From positions 174,339,298 to 174,403,297 of the forward strand of contig JAIOJX010000030.1 in NCBI GenBank assembly GCA_022376925.1: DNA of 64,000 bases, written 5' to 3'. Origin of the DNA: Tragulus kanchil. Lineage: Eukaryota; Chordata; Mammalia; Artiodactyla; Tragulidae. The translations under genes and the position numbers were made by a program. The notes below the pieces were generated by a model. The model saw only the letters and a program-made list of their open reading frames with translations, did not search any database and had not been told where the DNA came from. Below, one piece after another: positions 21,506-33,464 of this stretch (within the stretch, counting starts at the first letter, position 1; each line of letters starts with the position of its first letter).

Positions 21506-22214
21506 GGAAGCTCATTGCTGCAGCAGTACAATGGACTACATTTTTATTCAACGTTTAGTTCTTTGAGCTCAAAAAAGAAGAGATTTGACTAGATTGCCAT
21601 CCTTTTTGTACCTACAAGCAAAACCGAAGCCTCGCACTTTTTCATGTGACTTACCTCTATTTTTCCTCTTATTCCCCAGCTAGGCAACAGTAACAGTGCT
21701 TCTCACGGAACTGTGTCATGGACACTCACCAGCTAGGAAAGCAGTGAAATTATCCACTACCTTCCATAAGTATGGTCACTGAGGGACAGAGAACCATTTT
21801 AAGTCCCTCCTTCTCCTGGTCCTATCTTCTGGAATTAGCTATCCATAAAAATCAGTCCTTGGAGAAACTAACACTATGAAGCTTCCCTAGATTTTAGGAG
21901 ACAATAGAGTGACCAGTTCCTTTCTGAATAATACCCCTTTTTAGCTCCCCATCCCATCCCCAAGATTTTCCCATGTCAATTCCGCATACACTGCAGGAGG
22001 GCCTTTGTAAATGGAAGTAAGGGTATGAACTCTGGATTCAGAAGATTATTCTAGTTATCTAGATGGATCTAATGTAATGACATGGGTCCTTCAAAGTAAA
22101 AAAAAACAAAAGCAGAAAAATCGGTAAGAGAAATGATACAAGAGGCCAGAGAGACCAGAAACATAAGAGGGTCTTAGCCTGCCTGGGTTTTGAGAATGGA
22201 GAAAAGTGTCTATG
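21506..22214. other. Unrecognised sequence
   Basis: No gene or named repeat recognised. Confidence 0.35.
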
Positions 22215-22325
22215 AGCCAGTGCATTGGGCAGTACATCTGTGCTCAGTCTTGTCCAACTCTCTGCAACCCCATAGACTGTAGCCCGCCAGGCTCTTCTGT
22301 CCATGCGATGTCCATGCATCAGGGA
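22215..22325 (-). mobile_element. Bov-A fragment, minus strand
   Basis: Contains gtgctcagtcttgtccaact, ctgcaaccccatagactgta and gcccgccaggctcttctgtc, the complement of the Bov-A body; the tRNA-like head is absent. Confidence 0.8.
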
Positions 22326-22878
22326 AGCCTGTAAGAACTGGGATCAACCCATAGATGACAGCAAAGGAAAAAAGACCTCAATCCCAGAACCACACAAACC
22401 AAATCTGGCCAACAACTTGAGGGAGCAGAAAACAAGTTCTGCTTTAAACCCTCAAGACAAAGGTTCCCAGGGACCTTCTAACCCAGTGAGACCTGGGATG
22501 AACTTCTGACCTACAGATCTGTAATATAAGAAACCTGAAAAAAAGAGAAATTTGTTTTGCTTTAAGTCACTAGCTTTGTAGTAATATGTTATGGAGAAGA
22601 TAAAAAACTAAGCCCTGGCCTGTAAGAGGCAGATCCTTAGACAGAAGGCACTCTGTGAGGTTTAGAAGAGTATCGCAATGAAAAACCAAGCATGTGCCAT
22701 GGAGTTACATCCTCTGCCCATTTCCTTTTGCCAACTGAGTTATGTCATTATACAAGTATAGGGGTTGGAGGAAGGAAGCAGAGAGAGGAGAGAATGAGAG
22801 AGAAAGATGACACAAAGACAGAAAGAACAAATAATTTCTACAAGTGTCAGGATCTTGTGCTAACGTGTTTCATGCTAA
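22326..22878. other. Unrecognised sequence
   Basis: No gene recognised. A purine-rich stretch lies near 22765-22830. Confidence 0.35.
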
Positions 22879-23088
22879 TTTACTTCAGTTGTGTCAGACT
22901 CTTTGTGACCCCATGGATGGTAGCCCACCAAGCTTCTCTGTTTGTGGGATTCTCCAGGCAAGAATACTGGACTGGGTTGCCATTTCCTTCTCTAGGGGAC
23001 CTTCCTGACCCAAGGATTGAAACTGCACCTCTTGGATCTCCTGCACTGGCAGGTGGATTCTTTACCACTAGTGCCACCTGGGAAGTCC
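22879..23088 (-). mobile_element. Bov-tA SINE, minus strand
   Basis: Bov-A complement (tgtgtcagactctttgtgac, ggattctccaggcaagaata) followed by the head complement (cactagtgccacctgggaag). A microsatellite abuts the head side. Confidence 0.92.
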
Positions 23089-23091
23089 TAT

Positions 23092-23195
23092 ATTATGTGT
23101 GTGTGTATATATGTATTACATATATATATATATATATATACACACATACATACACATATATAATATGTACACACACACACACACACACACATATT
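23092..23195. repeat. Compound TG/TA/CA microsatellite
   Basis: Tracts of gtgtgtgt, tatatata and a pure (AC)n run at about 23170-23191 adjoin the SINE. Expected to be length-variable. Confidence 0.92.
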
Positions 23196-23700
23196 ACCAT
23201 GCCTTTGAATGTATGTACTTAAACCTGACAAACATTAAAGTCTAGAATGATAATGAGCCTTACGTTATCTGCATGGATCACCTTATTGCTGATAACCAGC
23301 AGAAGAGATTTTAGCTGAAAGTCTAATATACACACTAAAAGTTGACTGTAAAAAAAAAAAGCCTTTATGTCTTTATCAATAGCTGATCATCCCAAATGAC
23401 ACTCATAATGTTAATCTATTATATCTCACTTTTCCTACCTTAATTAGGAGAATAATGGTAGGTCTTAAGAGACAAAAGAATATAAGTTCCTCAGGTTTCC
23501 ATGAGACTGAACACAATAGATGTTAATCATGAAGCTGAGTACAGGAGGTTTTTATGTTCACTCCATGTGGTCAACATGGGAAAATGACTAGTTCTGTACA
23601 GGAAAAAAAAAAAAAAGGATCATAATATACTAAGTGATTGGGAACAGTTCTTTTAATAATGTCTCCTTTGATTCAATTTCTCTAGGTAAGCATGAGGAAG
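23196..23700. other. Unrecognised sequence
   Basis: No gene recognised. The part from 23466 is duplicated at 24597. Confidence 0.35.
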
Positions 23701-24330
23701 GAGGGAGATGGAACCCCCATGGTAAAACAATAGGCAATTCATTTCCTATGGACTGAAAACTTCGAAAAGAGAAGAGCAGGACAGTTAAGCAGAAGGGTTG
23801 GCCTTACCCAGTCCACATATTTCTCATTCCCAAAGTCAGGAGACCTCCCCAACCATGCATGTGCAGAAAGACTCCTTGGAAGTCAAAGAGGAGTGATCCC
23901 AAGGGATGCTTTACCCATAGACCTCTTCGCTAGAATCCATCTTGGCTAACAGATGAGCAGACATACACGGGAGGAGACCCTGAGACACCCCAAATATGGC
24001 CTCAGGACCAGGCAAAGCAAGATGACCAGTCAAAGGACACTTGGAAGAAATGCCCCATAAAAGTAATCAAAACTCTAATGAGGGTGCAACTCAGGGACTG
24101 TCCCTCTGAGCCAGCCTGTGTGTCTGTCCATATGTACTGAACTCTTTTCCTAATAAACACTTTACTTGTTTCACTATTTTCTGTCTTTGTGGGGATTCTT
24201 TTCTGCAGCCGAAAAGCCAGGGCCTTGTCCCTGCCCTTGTCAAATGGCCATGATTCTGTACCTTCACCAACCTCAGTCTCTGGCCAGGAAGGGAAGCCAT
24301 GCTTCAAACCGCTGTAAGCTAAGCCCATCC
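23700..24330 (+). repeat. Probable solo LTR of an endogenous retrovirus, first copy
   Basis: Evidence for an LTR: a TATA-like ccataaaag at about 24055, a polyadenylation signal cctaataaacactttac at about 24150, then a T-rich stretch and the GT-rich tctttgtggggattctt that resembles an R/U5 region. No gag, pol or env is seen nearby, so it would be a solo LTR. Boundaries are approximate; I could not place a certain TG...CA pair or target-site duplication. An old repeat with a cryptic poly(A) site is the alternative. Confidence 0.5.
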
Positions 24331-24830
24331 GAGATCAAGTCTAGCTCAGAAATCATTCTGACCAAGGGAGAGCAACAAATCCTAATCCCCAAGGAAAGAG
24401 ATTTCTACAAATATACATCTCCTCCCTGGCTTGGCCAGGAAACCTCTTTATGCAAGTTTTTCACAGGTTAGGCAGCTTCCTGGATACTCACATGGCTCTG
24501 TGACCAGGAGGATCCCTTACTGAGCTTAATATTCTACTGTCCTTGTCTTCAAATTGTTAATAACTTTTACATAAGAAGCCCTAATTTCACTTTGCATAAG
24601 AGACAAAAGAATATAAGTTCCTCAGGTTTCCATGAGACTGAACACAATAGATGTTAATCATGAAGCTGAGTACAGGAGGTTTTTATGTTCACTCCATGTG
24701 GTCAACATGGGAAAATGACTAGTTCTGTACAGGAAAAAAAAAAAAAGGATCATAATATACTAAGTGATTGGGAACAGTTCTTTTAATAATGTCTCCTTTG
24801 ATTCAATTTCTCTAGGTAAGCATGAGGAAG

Positions 24831-25460
24831 GAGGGAGATGGAACCCCCATGGTAAAACAATAGGCAATTCATTTCCTATGGACTGAAAACTTCGAAAAGA
24901 GAAGAGCAGGACAGTTAAGCAGAAGGGTTGGCCTTACCCAGTCCACATATTTCTCATTCCCAAAGTCAGGAGACCTCCCCAACCATGCATGTGCAGAAAG
25001 ACTCCTTGGAAGTCAAAGAGGAGTGATCCCAAGGGATGCTTTACCCATAGACCTCTTCGCTAGAATCCATCTTGGCTAACAGATGAGCAGACATACACGG
25101 GAGGAGACCCTGAGACACCCCAAATATGGCCTCAGGACCAGGCAAAGCAAGATGACCAGTCAAAGGACACTTGGAAGAAATGCCCCATAAAAGTAATCAA
25201 AACTCTAATGAGGGTGCAACTCAGGGACTGTCCCTCTGAGCCAGCCTGTGTGTCTGTCCATATGTACTGAACTCTTTTCCTAATAAACACTTTACTTGTT
25301 TCACTATTTTCTGTCTTTGTGGGGATTCTTTTCTGCAGCCGAAAAGCCAGGGCCTTGTCCCTGCCCTTGTCAAATGGCCATGATTCTGTACCTTCACCAA
25401 CCTCAGTCTCTGGCCAGGAAGGGAAGCCATGCTTCAAACCGCTGTAAGCTAAGCCCATCC
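24831..25460 (+). repeat. Probable solo LTR, second copy (block 8)
   Basis: Same sequence as 23700-24330, present only because of block 8. It should not be counted as a second insertion or as a 5'/3' LTR pair: the duplicated unit also includes non-LTR flank, and no internal retroviral sequence lies between the copies. Confidence 0.5.
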
Positions 25461-25762
25461 GAGATCAAGTCTAGCTCAGAAATCATTCTGACCAAGGGAG
25501 AGCAACAAATCCTAATCCCCAAGGAAAGAGATTTCTACAAATATACATCTCCTCCCTGGCTTGGCCAGGAAACCTCTTTATGCAAGTTTTTCACAGGTTA
25601 GGCAGCTTCCTGGATACTCACATGGCTCTGTGACCAGGAGGATCCCTTACTGAGCTTAATATTCTACTGTCCTTGTCTTCAAATTGTTAATAACTTTTAC
25701 ATAAGAAGCCCTAATTTCACTTTGCATTGAGTCCCACAAATTCTGTAGTTAATTCTGCTCAT

Positions 25763-26047
25763 AAAAAGCTTACATCAGGGCTTCCCCGGTGGTCCAGTGG
25801 GTAAAGAGTCCACCTTGGAGTGCAAGGGGCACGGGTTTGATCCCTGGTCTGAGAGGATCCCGCATGCTGTGGAGCAGCTGGACTAGTGTGTCCAATTATG
25901 AGCCAGTGCTCTGCAATGAGAGAGGCCACTGTGATGGGAAGCCCACACAGGCCAAAGAATAAAAGATGGATGAAAATAAATAAATAAAAAACCAATAAAA
26001 AAAAAGAGGCTAAAAAACTTTTTTAAAAAAGAAAAAGCTTACATCAG
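25763..26047 (+). mobile_element. SINE family A with 15-16-bp TSD
   Basis: Insert about 25778-26031. Head with ccagtgggtaaagagtccac and ggtttgatccc, tail ggatgaaaataaataaat, then agaggctaaaaaac. Perfect direct repeats aaaaagcttacatca at 25763-25777 and 26032-26046, both followed by g. Confidence 0.93.
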
Positions 26048-26700
26048 AATGCTTCTGGTTGCCAATAAACCCAATCCAAATCAGTTGAACCCATGAGGAA
26101 AAACTTATCTCAAAAAAATCTTATCTATAAGAAATCACAAATTAGCTTGGATTGTCATAACTCAATGATATCACCAACCAGGCACAAAACCAGTTACAAA
26201 AGCTTTTATGTCTGTATGCTGTTTTCAGACATCCAGTAAGTACCTCATGTGAACATTATTCTCCAAGCTGATGCTATAATATTTTAAAGGCATGATCAAC
26301 CAACCATATAGTCAAATCAGATGACACACGTTTCTATGATGTTGGGATGGGATACAGAACACATCAAGATCTAGATCTTGAGCACCATTACAAGGTTGTT
26401 AGACACATGGACTAGCTAGACTTCTCACCTTGTTCATACCACAGTGAAGAAAACGGTATAATATTTCTAGTGAACTACGTGCACCAATCACCAATGGAAA
26501 TTATGTCCATAATTTCTTCTATCAACTAGCAACTCTTCTTGTATACATTTCAGTAACAATATTTGAAGTCATTTCATAGGTCCCACAAAGGGCATGGATT
26601 TCTTTTAAAGAATGTCAAAGTGCAGTTTAAAGTTATCTTACACATCCACACAAATGCATAACATTTTGTCTTTACTGATGTCTTTCTTATGTAATATATC
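26048..26700. other. Unrecognised sequence
   Basis: No gene or named repeat recognised. The part from 26446 is duplicated at 27540. Confidence 0.35.
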
Positions 26701-26703
26701 ATC

Positions 26704-26945
26704 CCTGTTGTTTGTTGTTGTTGTTTAGTTATTAAGTCATGTCCAACTCTTTGCAACCTCATGGACTGCATGGACTTTAGCCTGCCAGGATCGTCTGTCC
26801 AAGAGATTTCCCAGGCAAGAATACTAGAGTATGTTGCCATTTTCTCCTTCAGGGCATCTTCCCAACCCAAGGATTGAACCCATGTCTCCTGTATCTCCTT
26901 CACTGGCAGGTGGATTCTTTACCAATGAGCCACCTGGGAAGCCCT
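26704..26945 (-). mobile_element. Bov-tA SINE, minus strand, first copy
   Basis: Starts with a gtt-repeat, then ttattaagtcatgtccaact, caggcaagaatactagagta, and ends with the head complement gagccacctgggaagccc. Confidence 0.92.
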
Positions 26946-27001
26946 AATATGTTAATATCATTCATACAATACAACCCATTTCCTTTAAGAGTAAGGAAAA
27001 A

Positions 27002-27359
27002 CCATCTAGCTTTTTTTTTTTTTTTTTGAAATATTTATTTATTTATTTTATTTTTGGGCAGGGGTCCGGTTGGGTAGGGAGGGGAGTGGGCGGGCCACTT
27101 CTGTTGATCTTTTCATTTCTCTATTTTCATCCGTCTTTGTTCTTTGGCTCCTGTGGGCCTCCCATCGCGGTGGCCTCTGTCATTGCAGAGCACCGGCTCT
27201 GGGTGCACGCACTCCAGAGCTCCAGCTCGGTAATTGGACACATTGGTCCAGCCACTCTGCGGCACGTGGGATCTTCCCAGGCCAGGGATCGAACCAGCAC
27301 CCCTTGCACTGCAAGGCGGTGTTCTTACCCACTGGACCACCAGGGGAAGCCCCATCTAG
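27002..27359 (-). mobile_element. SINE family A, long-tail form, first copy
   Basis: Minus strand. It carries an extra tail (plus-strand reading gcgggccacttctgttgatc, with purine-rich ggtagggaggggagtggg) before the usual ctattttcatccgtctttg. B-box complement ggatcgaacc, head complement ccactggaccaccagg. Target-site duplication ccatctag at 27002-27009 and 27352-27359. Confidence 0.9.
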
Positions 27360-27797
27360 TTTTTTTTTACATCTCATTATCCAGTGTTGACTACCTTTCC
27401 TTAACCTAGCCAGGAACTGAGAAGATTTACACCAAAAGCTAGCACAGAAGTCAGATTCTCCAAAGCACCCATCCAGTGAGAGATAGGTAAACAAAATGAA
27501 AGTTCTGGTAGGAAAGAGGTGGACTATAAATGGTTGTAGGAAGAAAACGGTATAATATTTCTAGTGAACTACGTGCACCAATCACCAATGGAAATTATGT
27601 CCATAATTTCTTCTATCAACTAGCAACTCTTCTTGTATACATTTCAGTAACAATATTTGAAGTCATTTCATAGGTCCCACAAAGGGCATGGATTTCTTTT
27701 AAAGAATGTCAAAGTGCAGTTTAAAGTTATCTTACACATCCACACAAATGCATAACATTTTGTCTTTACTGATGTCTTTCTTATGTAATATATCATC

Positions 27798-28038
27798 CCT
27801 GTTGTTTGTTGTTGTTGTTTAGTTATTAAGTCATGTCCAACTCTTTGCAACCTCATGGACTGCATGGACTTTAGCCTGCCAGGATCGTCTGTCCAAGAGA
27901 TTTCCCAGGCAAGAATACTAGAGTATGTTGCCATTTTCTCCTTCAGGGCATCTTCCCAACCCAAGGATTGAACCCATGTCTCCTGTATCTCCTTCACTGG
28001 CAGGTGGATTCTTTACCAATGAGCCACCTGGGAAGCCC
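27798..28038 (-). mobile_element. Bov-tA SINE, second copy (block 9)
   Basis: Copy of 26704-26945 through block 9. Confidence 0.92.
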
Positions 28039-28095
28039 TAATATGTTAATATCATTCATACAATACAACCCATTTCCTTTAAGAGTAAGGAAAAA

Positions 28096-28452
28096 CCATC
28101 TAGCTTTTTTTTTTTTTTTTGAAATATTTATTTATTTATTTTATTTTTGGGCAGGGGTCCGGTTGGGTAGGGAGGGGAGTGGGCGGGCCACTTCTGTTGA
28201 TCTTTTCATTTCTCTATTTTCATCCGTCTTTGTTCTTTGGCTCCTGTGGGCCTCCCATCGCGGTGGCCTCTGTCATTGCAGAGCACCGGCTCTGGGTGCA
28301 CGCACTCCAGAGCTCCAGCTCGGTAATTGGACACATTGGTCCAGCCACTCTGCGGCACGTGGGATCTTCCCAGGCCAGGGATCGAACCAGCACCCCTTGC
28401 ACTGCAAGGCGGTGTTCTTACCCACTGGACCACCAGGGGAAGCCCCATCTAG
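28096..28452 (-). mobile_element. SINE family A, long-tail form, second copy (block 9)
   Basis: Copy of 27002-27359 through block 9, with one T fewer in the T-run. Confidence 0.9.
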
Positions 28453-28634
28453 TTTTTTTTTACATCTCATTATCCAGTGTTGACTACCTTTCCTTAACCT
28501 AGCCAGGAACTGAGAAGATTTACACCAAAAGCTAGCACAGAAGTCAGATTCTCCAAAGCACCCATCCAGTGAGAGATAGGTAAACAAAATGAAAGTTCTG
28601 GTAGGAAAGAGGTGGACTATAAATGGTTGTAGGA

Positions 28635-28904
28635 ATCACAACCCATAGTAACCACTATGTCCTGAACTCTTCCCTTACTGGAAAATTATCTTACCAAAGT
28701 CAATCCAATTTCAGTACCTCTTGCCCTACACAAACATAGCTAAATCAGAGCAAGTCCATATGCCCCCAAAGCTCAGCTATCTCCACCTTACAGCAGGGGG
28801 AGCGAGTAAAGACACTCTAAGCAGAAAGATAAGGAAGATGGGTTTAAGGGAGACCTGCATGACTGCCAGTCTTCACACCTTAGGTAATTAAAATGAAGCA
28901 AAAT
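28635..28904. other. Unrecognised sequence
   Basis: No gene or named repeat recognised. Confidence 0.35.
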
Positions 28905-29128
28905 GGCAGCAGGTTTGAGAGCAGGATTCCTGACTCTGCTTCCTGTTACTTATTGAGACCTAAACAAGTCCTGTGAGTCTCAGATCATCCGTTTTTCTTA
29001 CCTGCAAAGCACATGTCATAAGAGTAGTACCAGCACAAGACACATGTGACCACTGAATGAGCGTCCTACACTAAGCCCTGTGTCTGACACCCTGGCAAAC
29101 ATTCAGTTAATGGGCCTCTAACTATTTA
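28905..29128 (+). repeat. MIR
   Basis: Order of motifs fits a MIR: gattcctgactctgcttcct, gttacttattgagacc, ctcagatcatccgttttt, and cctggcaaacattcagttaa at the end. Confidence 0.7.
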
Positions 29129-30259
29129 AATGTCAGTAGTTCTGAAAACAGCCATTAGCATTGGGTGGAGAAAACCTCAGTGCAAAGATATGCCTGTGAT
29201 AGCTTGTAATGGACGATCTGAAGTTAGAACTGGCTGTCATCTCAGCAGAAATGCTCATGTGGGGACCACGCTGAAGCTATCCTGGGAGGGGTGTATGCGT
29301 GTGTGTCTGTGTGTGTGTGATGTGCTCATGTGTGTGGATGTATGGGTGGCAGAGGAAGGGAAGAGTGGGTGGTGGCCAGTCTTTCTTATTAATCCTTGAG
29401 GACAATACAGAGAGCTGCAAACTCAACTAACAGTCATTTCCAAATTGTTTCCAACACAGCATTACAGATGAACAGGCTGAAGACTGCCCACTTCAAATAC
29501 CTGACTTAGATGCAGAAAATAATAACTTAGTATCTTACATGGGAATTTGTCCATAAACTGAGTGCTTAAAGAGTCCAACAAATTATATGCCACTTTTTTC
29601 ATCATCTTGGCATTTGTCCCTTTAATGCTTTATATTTCAGAGCCTGTAAAGGCAGAATTTTTTCCATTTAAAAATCTACTAAATAGAGGTCTAACCCTGA
29701 AACAACAAAGAAATCTTAATTATAATTTTTCAAACAAGGCTACAGTAATTGTCTATTTATTGCAATGAGAAAAATGCTCAGAAGATAATCAATAAATCAT
29801 GTTTTCCTCTTAGCAAATTCTAGACAACTCACTAATGTTTTCCAATGCACTATTTGGAAGGCAGTTTGTGACTTAGACAAATCAGACCGTCTTCTAATAC
29901 AATTTCAGACAAGACTGAACTCCTAATTCCATACTTGGAACACGTCTGGGGTCAGCACAGCTGAATGCTGGTAGAGCGCTGGAAGTCCTCTGGGATAAAG
30001 CAGTTGGCTGCACAACAGTGCAACAAGCCACACAAAACTGAAATGAAAGCGTTTATGACTCTCGTTGAATCACTTTTGTTGTTTGTTCTCTGTCCAGCAC
30101 AAAAGAGCCCATCACCTGATGTGTCAGCATGGCCAAACAGAATAATCAATGACCAAAGATTACACATACACACCAGTGTTTGTACACATATATAAATATT
30201 CGTTTGGCCAAAAGTTCAATGATATGCCTGTGATAAAGGGTTTTTTTTGTAATTGGACT
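29129..30259. other. Unrecognised sequence with a TG repeat
   Basis: No gene recognised. A (TG)n-rich patch lies at about 29293-29345 and is repeated at about 30388-30440. Bases 30218-30259 are join filler. Confidence 0.4.
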
Positions 30260-31315
30260 GGGTGGAAACCTCAGTGCAAAGATATGCCTGTGATAGCTTG
30301 TAATGGACGATCTGAAGTTAGAACTGGCTGTCATCTCAGCAGAAATGCTCATGTGGGGACCACGCTGAAGCTATCCTGGGAGGGGTGTATGCGTGTGTGT
30401 CTGTGTGTGTGTGATGTGCTCATGTGTGTGGATGTATGGGTGGCAGAGGAAGGGAAGAGTGGGTGGTGGCCAGTCTTTCTTATTAATCCTTGAGGACAAT
30501 ACAGAGAGCTGCAAACTCAACTAACAGTCATTTCCAAATTGTTTCCAACACAGCATTACAGATGAACAGGCTGAAGACTGCCCACTTCAAATACCTGACT
30601 TAGATGCAGAAAATAATAACTTAGTATCTTACATGGGAATTTGTCCATAAACTGAGTGCTTAAAGAGTCCAACAAATTATATGCCACTTTTTTCATCATC
30701 TTGGCATTTGTCCCTTTAATGCTTTATATTTCAGAGCCTGTAAAGGCAGAATTTTTTCCATTTAAAAATCTACTAAATAGAGGTCTAACCCTGAAACAAC
30801 AAAGAAATCTTAATTATAATTTTTCAAACAAGGCTACAGTAATTGTCTATTTATTGCAATGAGAAAAATGCTCAGAAGATAATCAATAAATCATGTTTTC
30901 CTCTTAGCAAATTCTAGACAACTCACTAATGTTTTCCAATGCACTATTTGGAAGGCAGTTTGTGACTTAGACAAATCAGACCGTCTTCTAATACAATTTC
31001 AGACAAGACTGAACTCCTAATTCCATACTTGGAACACGTCTGGGGTCAGCACAGCTGAATGCTGGTAGAGCGCTGGAAGTCCTCTGGGATAAAGCAGTTG
31101 GCTGCACAACAGTGCAACAAGCCACACAAAACTGAAATGAAAGCGTTTATGACTCTACGTTGAATCACTTTTGTTGTTTGTTCTCTGTCCAGCACAAAAA
31201 GAGCCCATCACCTGATGTGTCAGCATGGCCAAACAGAATAATCAATGACCAAAGATTACACATACACACCAGTGTTTGTACACATATATAAATATTCGTT
31301 TGGCCAAAAAGTTCA
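29163..31315. repeat. Tandem block 10: 29163-30217 repeated at 30260-31315
   Basis: Offset about 1,094-1,097. The first copy ends at ccaaaagttca (30217); 42 bases of filler follow, including an extra gatatgcctgtgata that belongs ~20 bases into the block, an 8-T run and gtaattggactgg. The second copy starts with ggtggaaacc where the first has ggtggagaaaacc. The most disordered join in the window. Confidence 0.93.
30197..30217 (+). mobile_element. Mariner-type MITE, truncated at join 10
   Basis: Only the left terminal part tattcgtttggccaaaag remains before the join filler; the complete element is at 31293-31374. Confidence 0.8.
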
Positions 31316-31374
31316 TTTGGATCTTCTCATAACATCTGAGGGAACATCAAATAAGTGTGTTGGCCAAACCAATA
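31293..31374 (+). mobile_element. Mariner-type MITE (82 bp)
   Basis: Terminal inverted repeats with tggccaaaaagttcatttgg at the left and gtgttggccaaaccaata at the right, and a palindromic centre around cataacatct. Matches the short Tc1/mariner-derived elements common in ruminants, flanked by TA. Non-autonomous and decayed. Confidence 0.85.
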
Positions 31375-31813
31375 TAAACATATCTAAACATTCAATTTTT
31401 TCTGTGAAATATTAACTGGTGGAGCTTTTTCACCTTGTGTTATCCTGTGCCCAGGAGCCCTTCCCCCTGTCAGTTAGATCAGACCAGCCTCGGTCTTCCT
31501 CACTTCAAGGAAGGGAAGCACAAGCAGAGAAATCTCTCTCCTTTGCTTTGCTTTTCAAGAGCTTAAGTCCTTCAGGGAAAGAGTCAAGTCCTGGTGGCAA
31601 TTACGGACTTGGAACATATGTAATGAATCATATCAAAGTTCCCAGATAAATAGTGATTTTCTAGGTGGAGAGGTGAGAAGAGATGATATAAGAAAAGGAA
31701 GAGAGCAAACAACCAAAGTGGATCATCAGTTTGGATGTCACAGGGACATCAGGGGCAGGAGGGAGATACTCCCAGCATGTAAAGGGGGTATTTTGTATAT
31801 GTTATAACAAAAA

Positions 31814-31891
31814 TATTGAGTTGGCCTCAAATTTTGGGTTTCCATATGATGTTACAGAAAAACTCAAATGATCTTTTGGGCCACCTGAGTA
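31814..31891 (+). mobile_element. Mariner-type MITE, second locus (78 bp)
   Basis: tattgagttggcctcaaatt at the left, gatcttttgggccacc at the right, centre gatgttacagaaaaact. A more diverged member of the same MITE family, ~440 bp from the first. Confidence 0.8.
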
Positions 31892-32326
31892 ATTTACCAT
31901 GTTTATGGAAACTTATACCTATACCTAAGGATAAACAAACAATTTTGGAAAATATGTGATTTGAAAGGCCAGTGTTTTAAAACTTTAGGTTGGAGTAGAA
32001 TTGACTGACAAGGTCGCGTTAGTTTCCCTAACAGCACAGTAATTCAGTTATACATACACATTTTCTATAGCCTGCAAACAGGATGGAGTGTTGCCGGATA
32101 TAAAGGACTGGGAGAGAGAGCGAAGAAATAAGGTGACTTAGACATCAAAGGTTTCCCAAGATAGTTGCTGCCTTGTCTCCCAAGAATGAGTCCCATCTGT
32201 CTTCAACCAGCCCTGCCAAAGACAATAACCAGTGAATAGGTGCTTCCTTAGTTAGACAGTTGAACTGACAGGTGAATACATCAATGAATCTTTTCAGTGG
32301 CTCCCTTTGTTTCCTATACTTGGGAG
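31892..32326. other. Unrecognised sequence, present three times
   Basis: The part 31960-32326 recurs at 33077-33443 and 34160-34526 because blocks 11 and 12 overlap. No gene recognised. Confidence 0.4.
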
Positions 32327-32411
32327 TCACCTGATGTGTCAGCATGGCCAAACAGAATAATCAATGACCAAAGATTACACATACACACCAGTGTTTGTAC
32401 ACATATATAAA

Positions 32412-32493
32412 TATTCGTTTGGCCAAAAAGTTCATTTGGATCTTCTCATAACATCTGAGGGAACATCAAATGAGTGTGTTGGCCAAACCAATA
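32412..32493 (+). mobile_element. Mariner-type MITE, copy through block 11
   Basis: Copy of 31293-31374 with one substitution (aaatgagtg). Confidence 0.85.
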
Positions 32494-32930
32494 TAAACAT
32501 ATCTAAACATTCAATTTTTTCTGTGAAATATTAACTGGTGGAGCTTTTTCACCTTGTGTTATCCTGTGCCCAGGAGCCCTTCCCCCTGTCAGTTAGATCA
32601 GACCAGCCTCGGTCTTCCTCACTTCAAGGAAGGAAGCACAAGCAGAGAAATCTCTCTCTTTGCTTTGCTTTTCAAGAGCTTAAGTCCTTCAGGGAAAGAG
32701 TCAAGTCCTGGTGGCAATTACGGACTTGGAACATATGTAATGAATCATATCAAAGTTCCCAGATAAATAGTGATTTTCTAGGTGGAGAGGTGAGAAGAGA
32801 TGATATAAGAAAAGGAAGAGAGCAAACAACCAAAGTGGATCATCAGTTTGGATGTCACAGGGACATCAGGGGCAGGAGGGAGATACTCCCAGCATGTAAA
32901 GGGGGTATTTTGTATATGTTATAACAAAAA

Positions 32931-33008
32931 TATTGAGTTGGCCTCAAATTTTGGGTTTCCATATGATGTTACAGAAAAACTCAAATGATCTTTTGGGCCA
33001 CCTGAGTA
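32931..33008 (+). mobile_element. Mariner-type MITE, second locus, copy through block 11
   Basis: Copy of 31814-31891. Confidence 0.8.
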
Positions 33009-33464
33009 ATTTACCATGTTTATGGAAACTTATACCTATACCTAAGGATAAACAAACAATTTTGGAAAATATGTGATTTGAAAGGCCAGTGTTTTAAAAC
33101 TTTAGGTTGGAGTAGAATTGACTGACAAGGTCGCGTTAGTTTCCCTAACAGCACAGTAATTCAGTTATACATACACATTTTCTATAGCCTGCAAACAGGA
33201 TGGAGTGTTGCCGGATATAAAGGACTGGGAGAGAGAGCGAAGAAATAAGGTGACTTAGACATCAAAGGTTTCCCAAGATAGTTGCTGCCTTGTCTCCCAA
33301 GAATGAGTCCCATCTGTCTTCAACCAGCCCTGCCAAAGACAATAACCAGTGAATAGGTGCTTCCTTAGTTAGACAGTTGAACTGACAGGTGAATACATCA
33401 ATGAATCTTTTCAGTGGCTCCCTTTGTTTCCTATACTTGGGAGACTCTACAATACAATGGTTAT

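Larger units (their letters stand above)
23466..25726. repeat. Tandem block 8: 23466-24596 repeated at 24597-25726
   Basis: Offset 1,131, then 1,130 because an A-run has 14 bases in the first copy and 13 in the second. The block carries the LTR-like sequence. The join shares only two or three bases (taag). Confidence 0.95.
26446..28634. repeat. Tandem block 9: 26446-27539 repeated at 27540-28634
   Basis: Offset 1,094, then 1,093 because of a T-run (17 against 16). It contains a complete Bov-tA and a complete SINE family A, so each appears twice. The join shares ggaa/gaa. Confidence 0.95.
31208..33443. repeat. Tandem block 11: 31208-32326 repeated at 32327-33443
   Basis: Offset 1,119 falling to 1,117. 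Second-copy differences lie in its first ~350 bases: aaataagtg/aaatgagtg, ggaagggaagc/ggaaggaagc, ctctctcctttgc/ctctctctttgc. The join shares tca/gag-type bases only. 31208-31315 also belongs to block 10 and so occurs three times. Confidence 0.95.

Noticed and set aside
23466..25726. A short provirus with two LTRs
   Set aside because: No gag, pol or env sequence lies between them, and the repeat unit exceeds the LTR and has the same size as the other 18 blocks.
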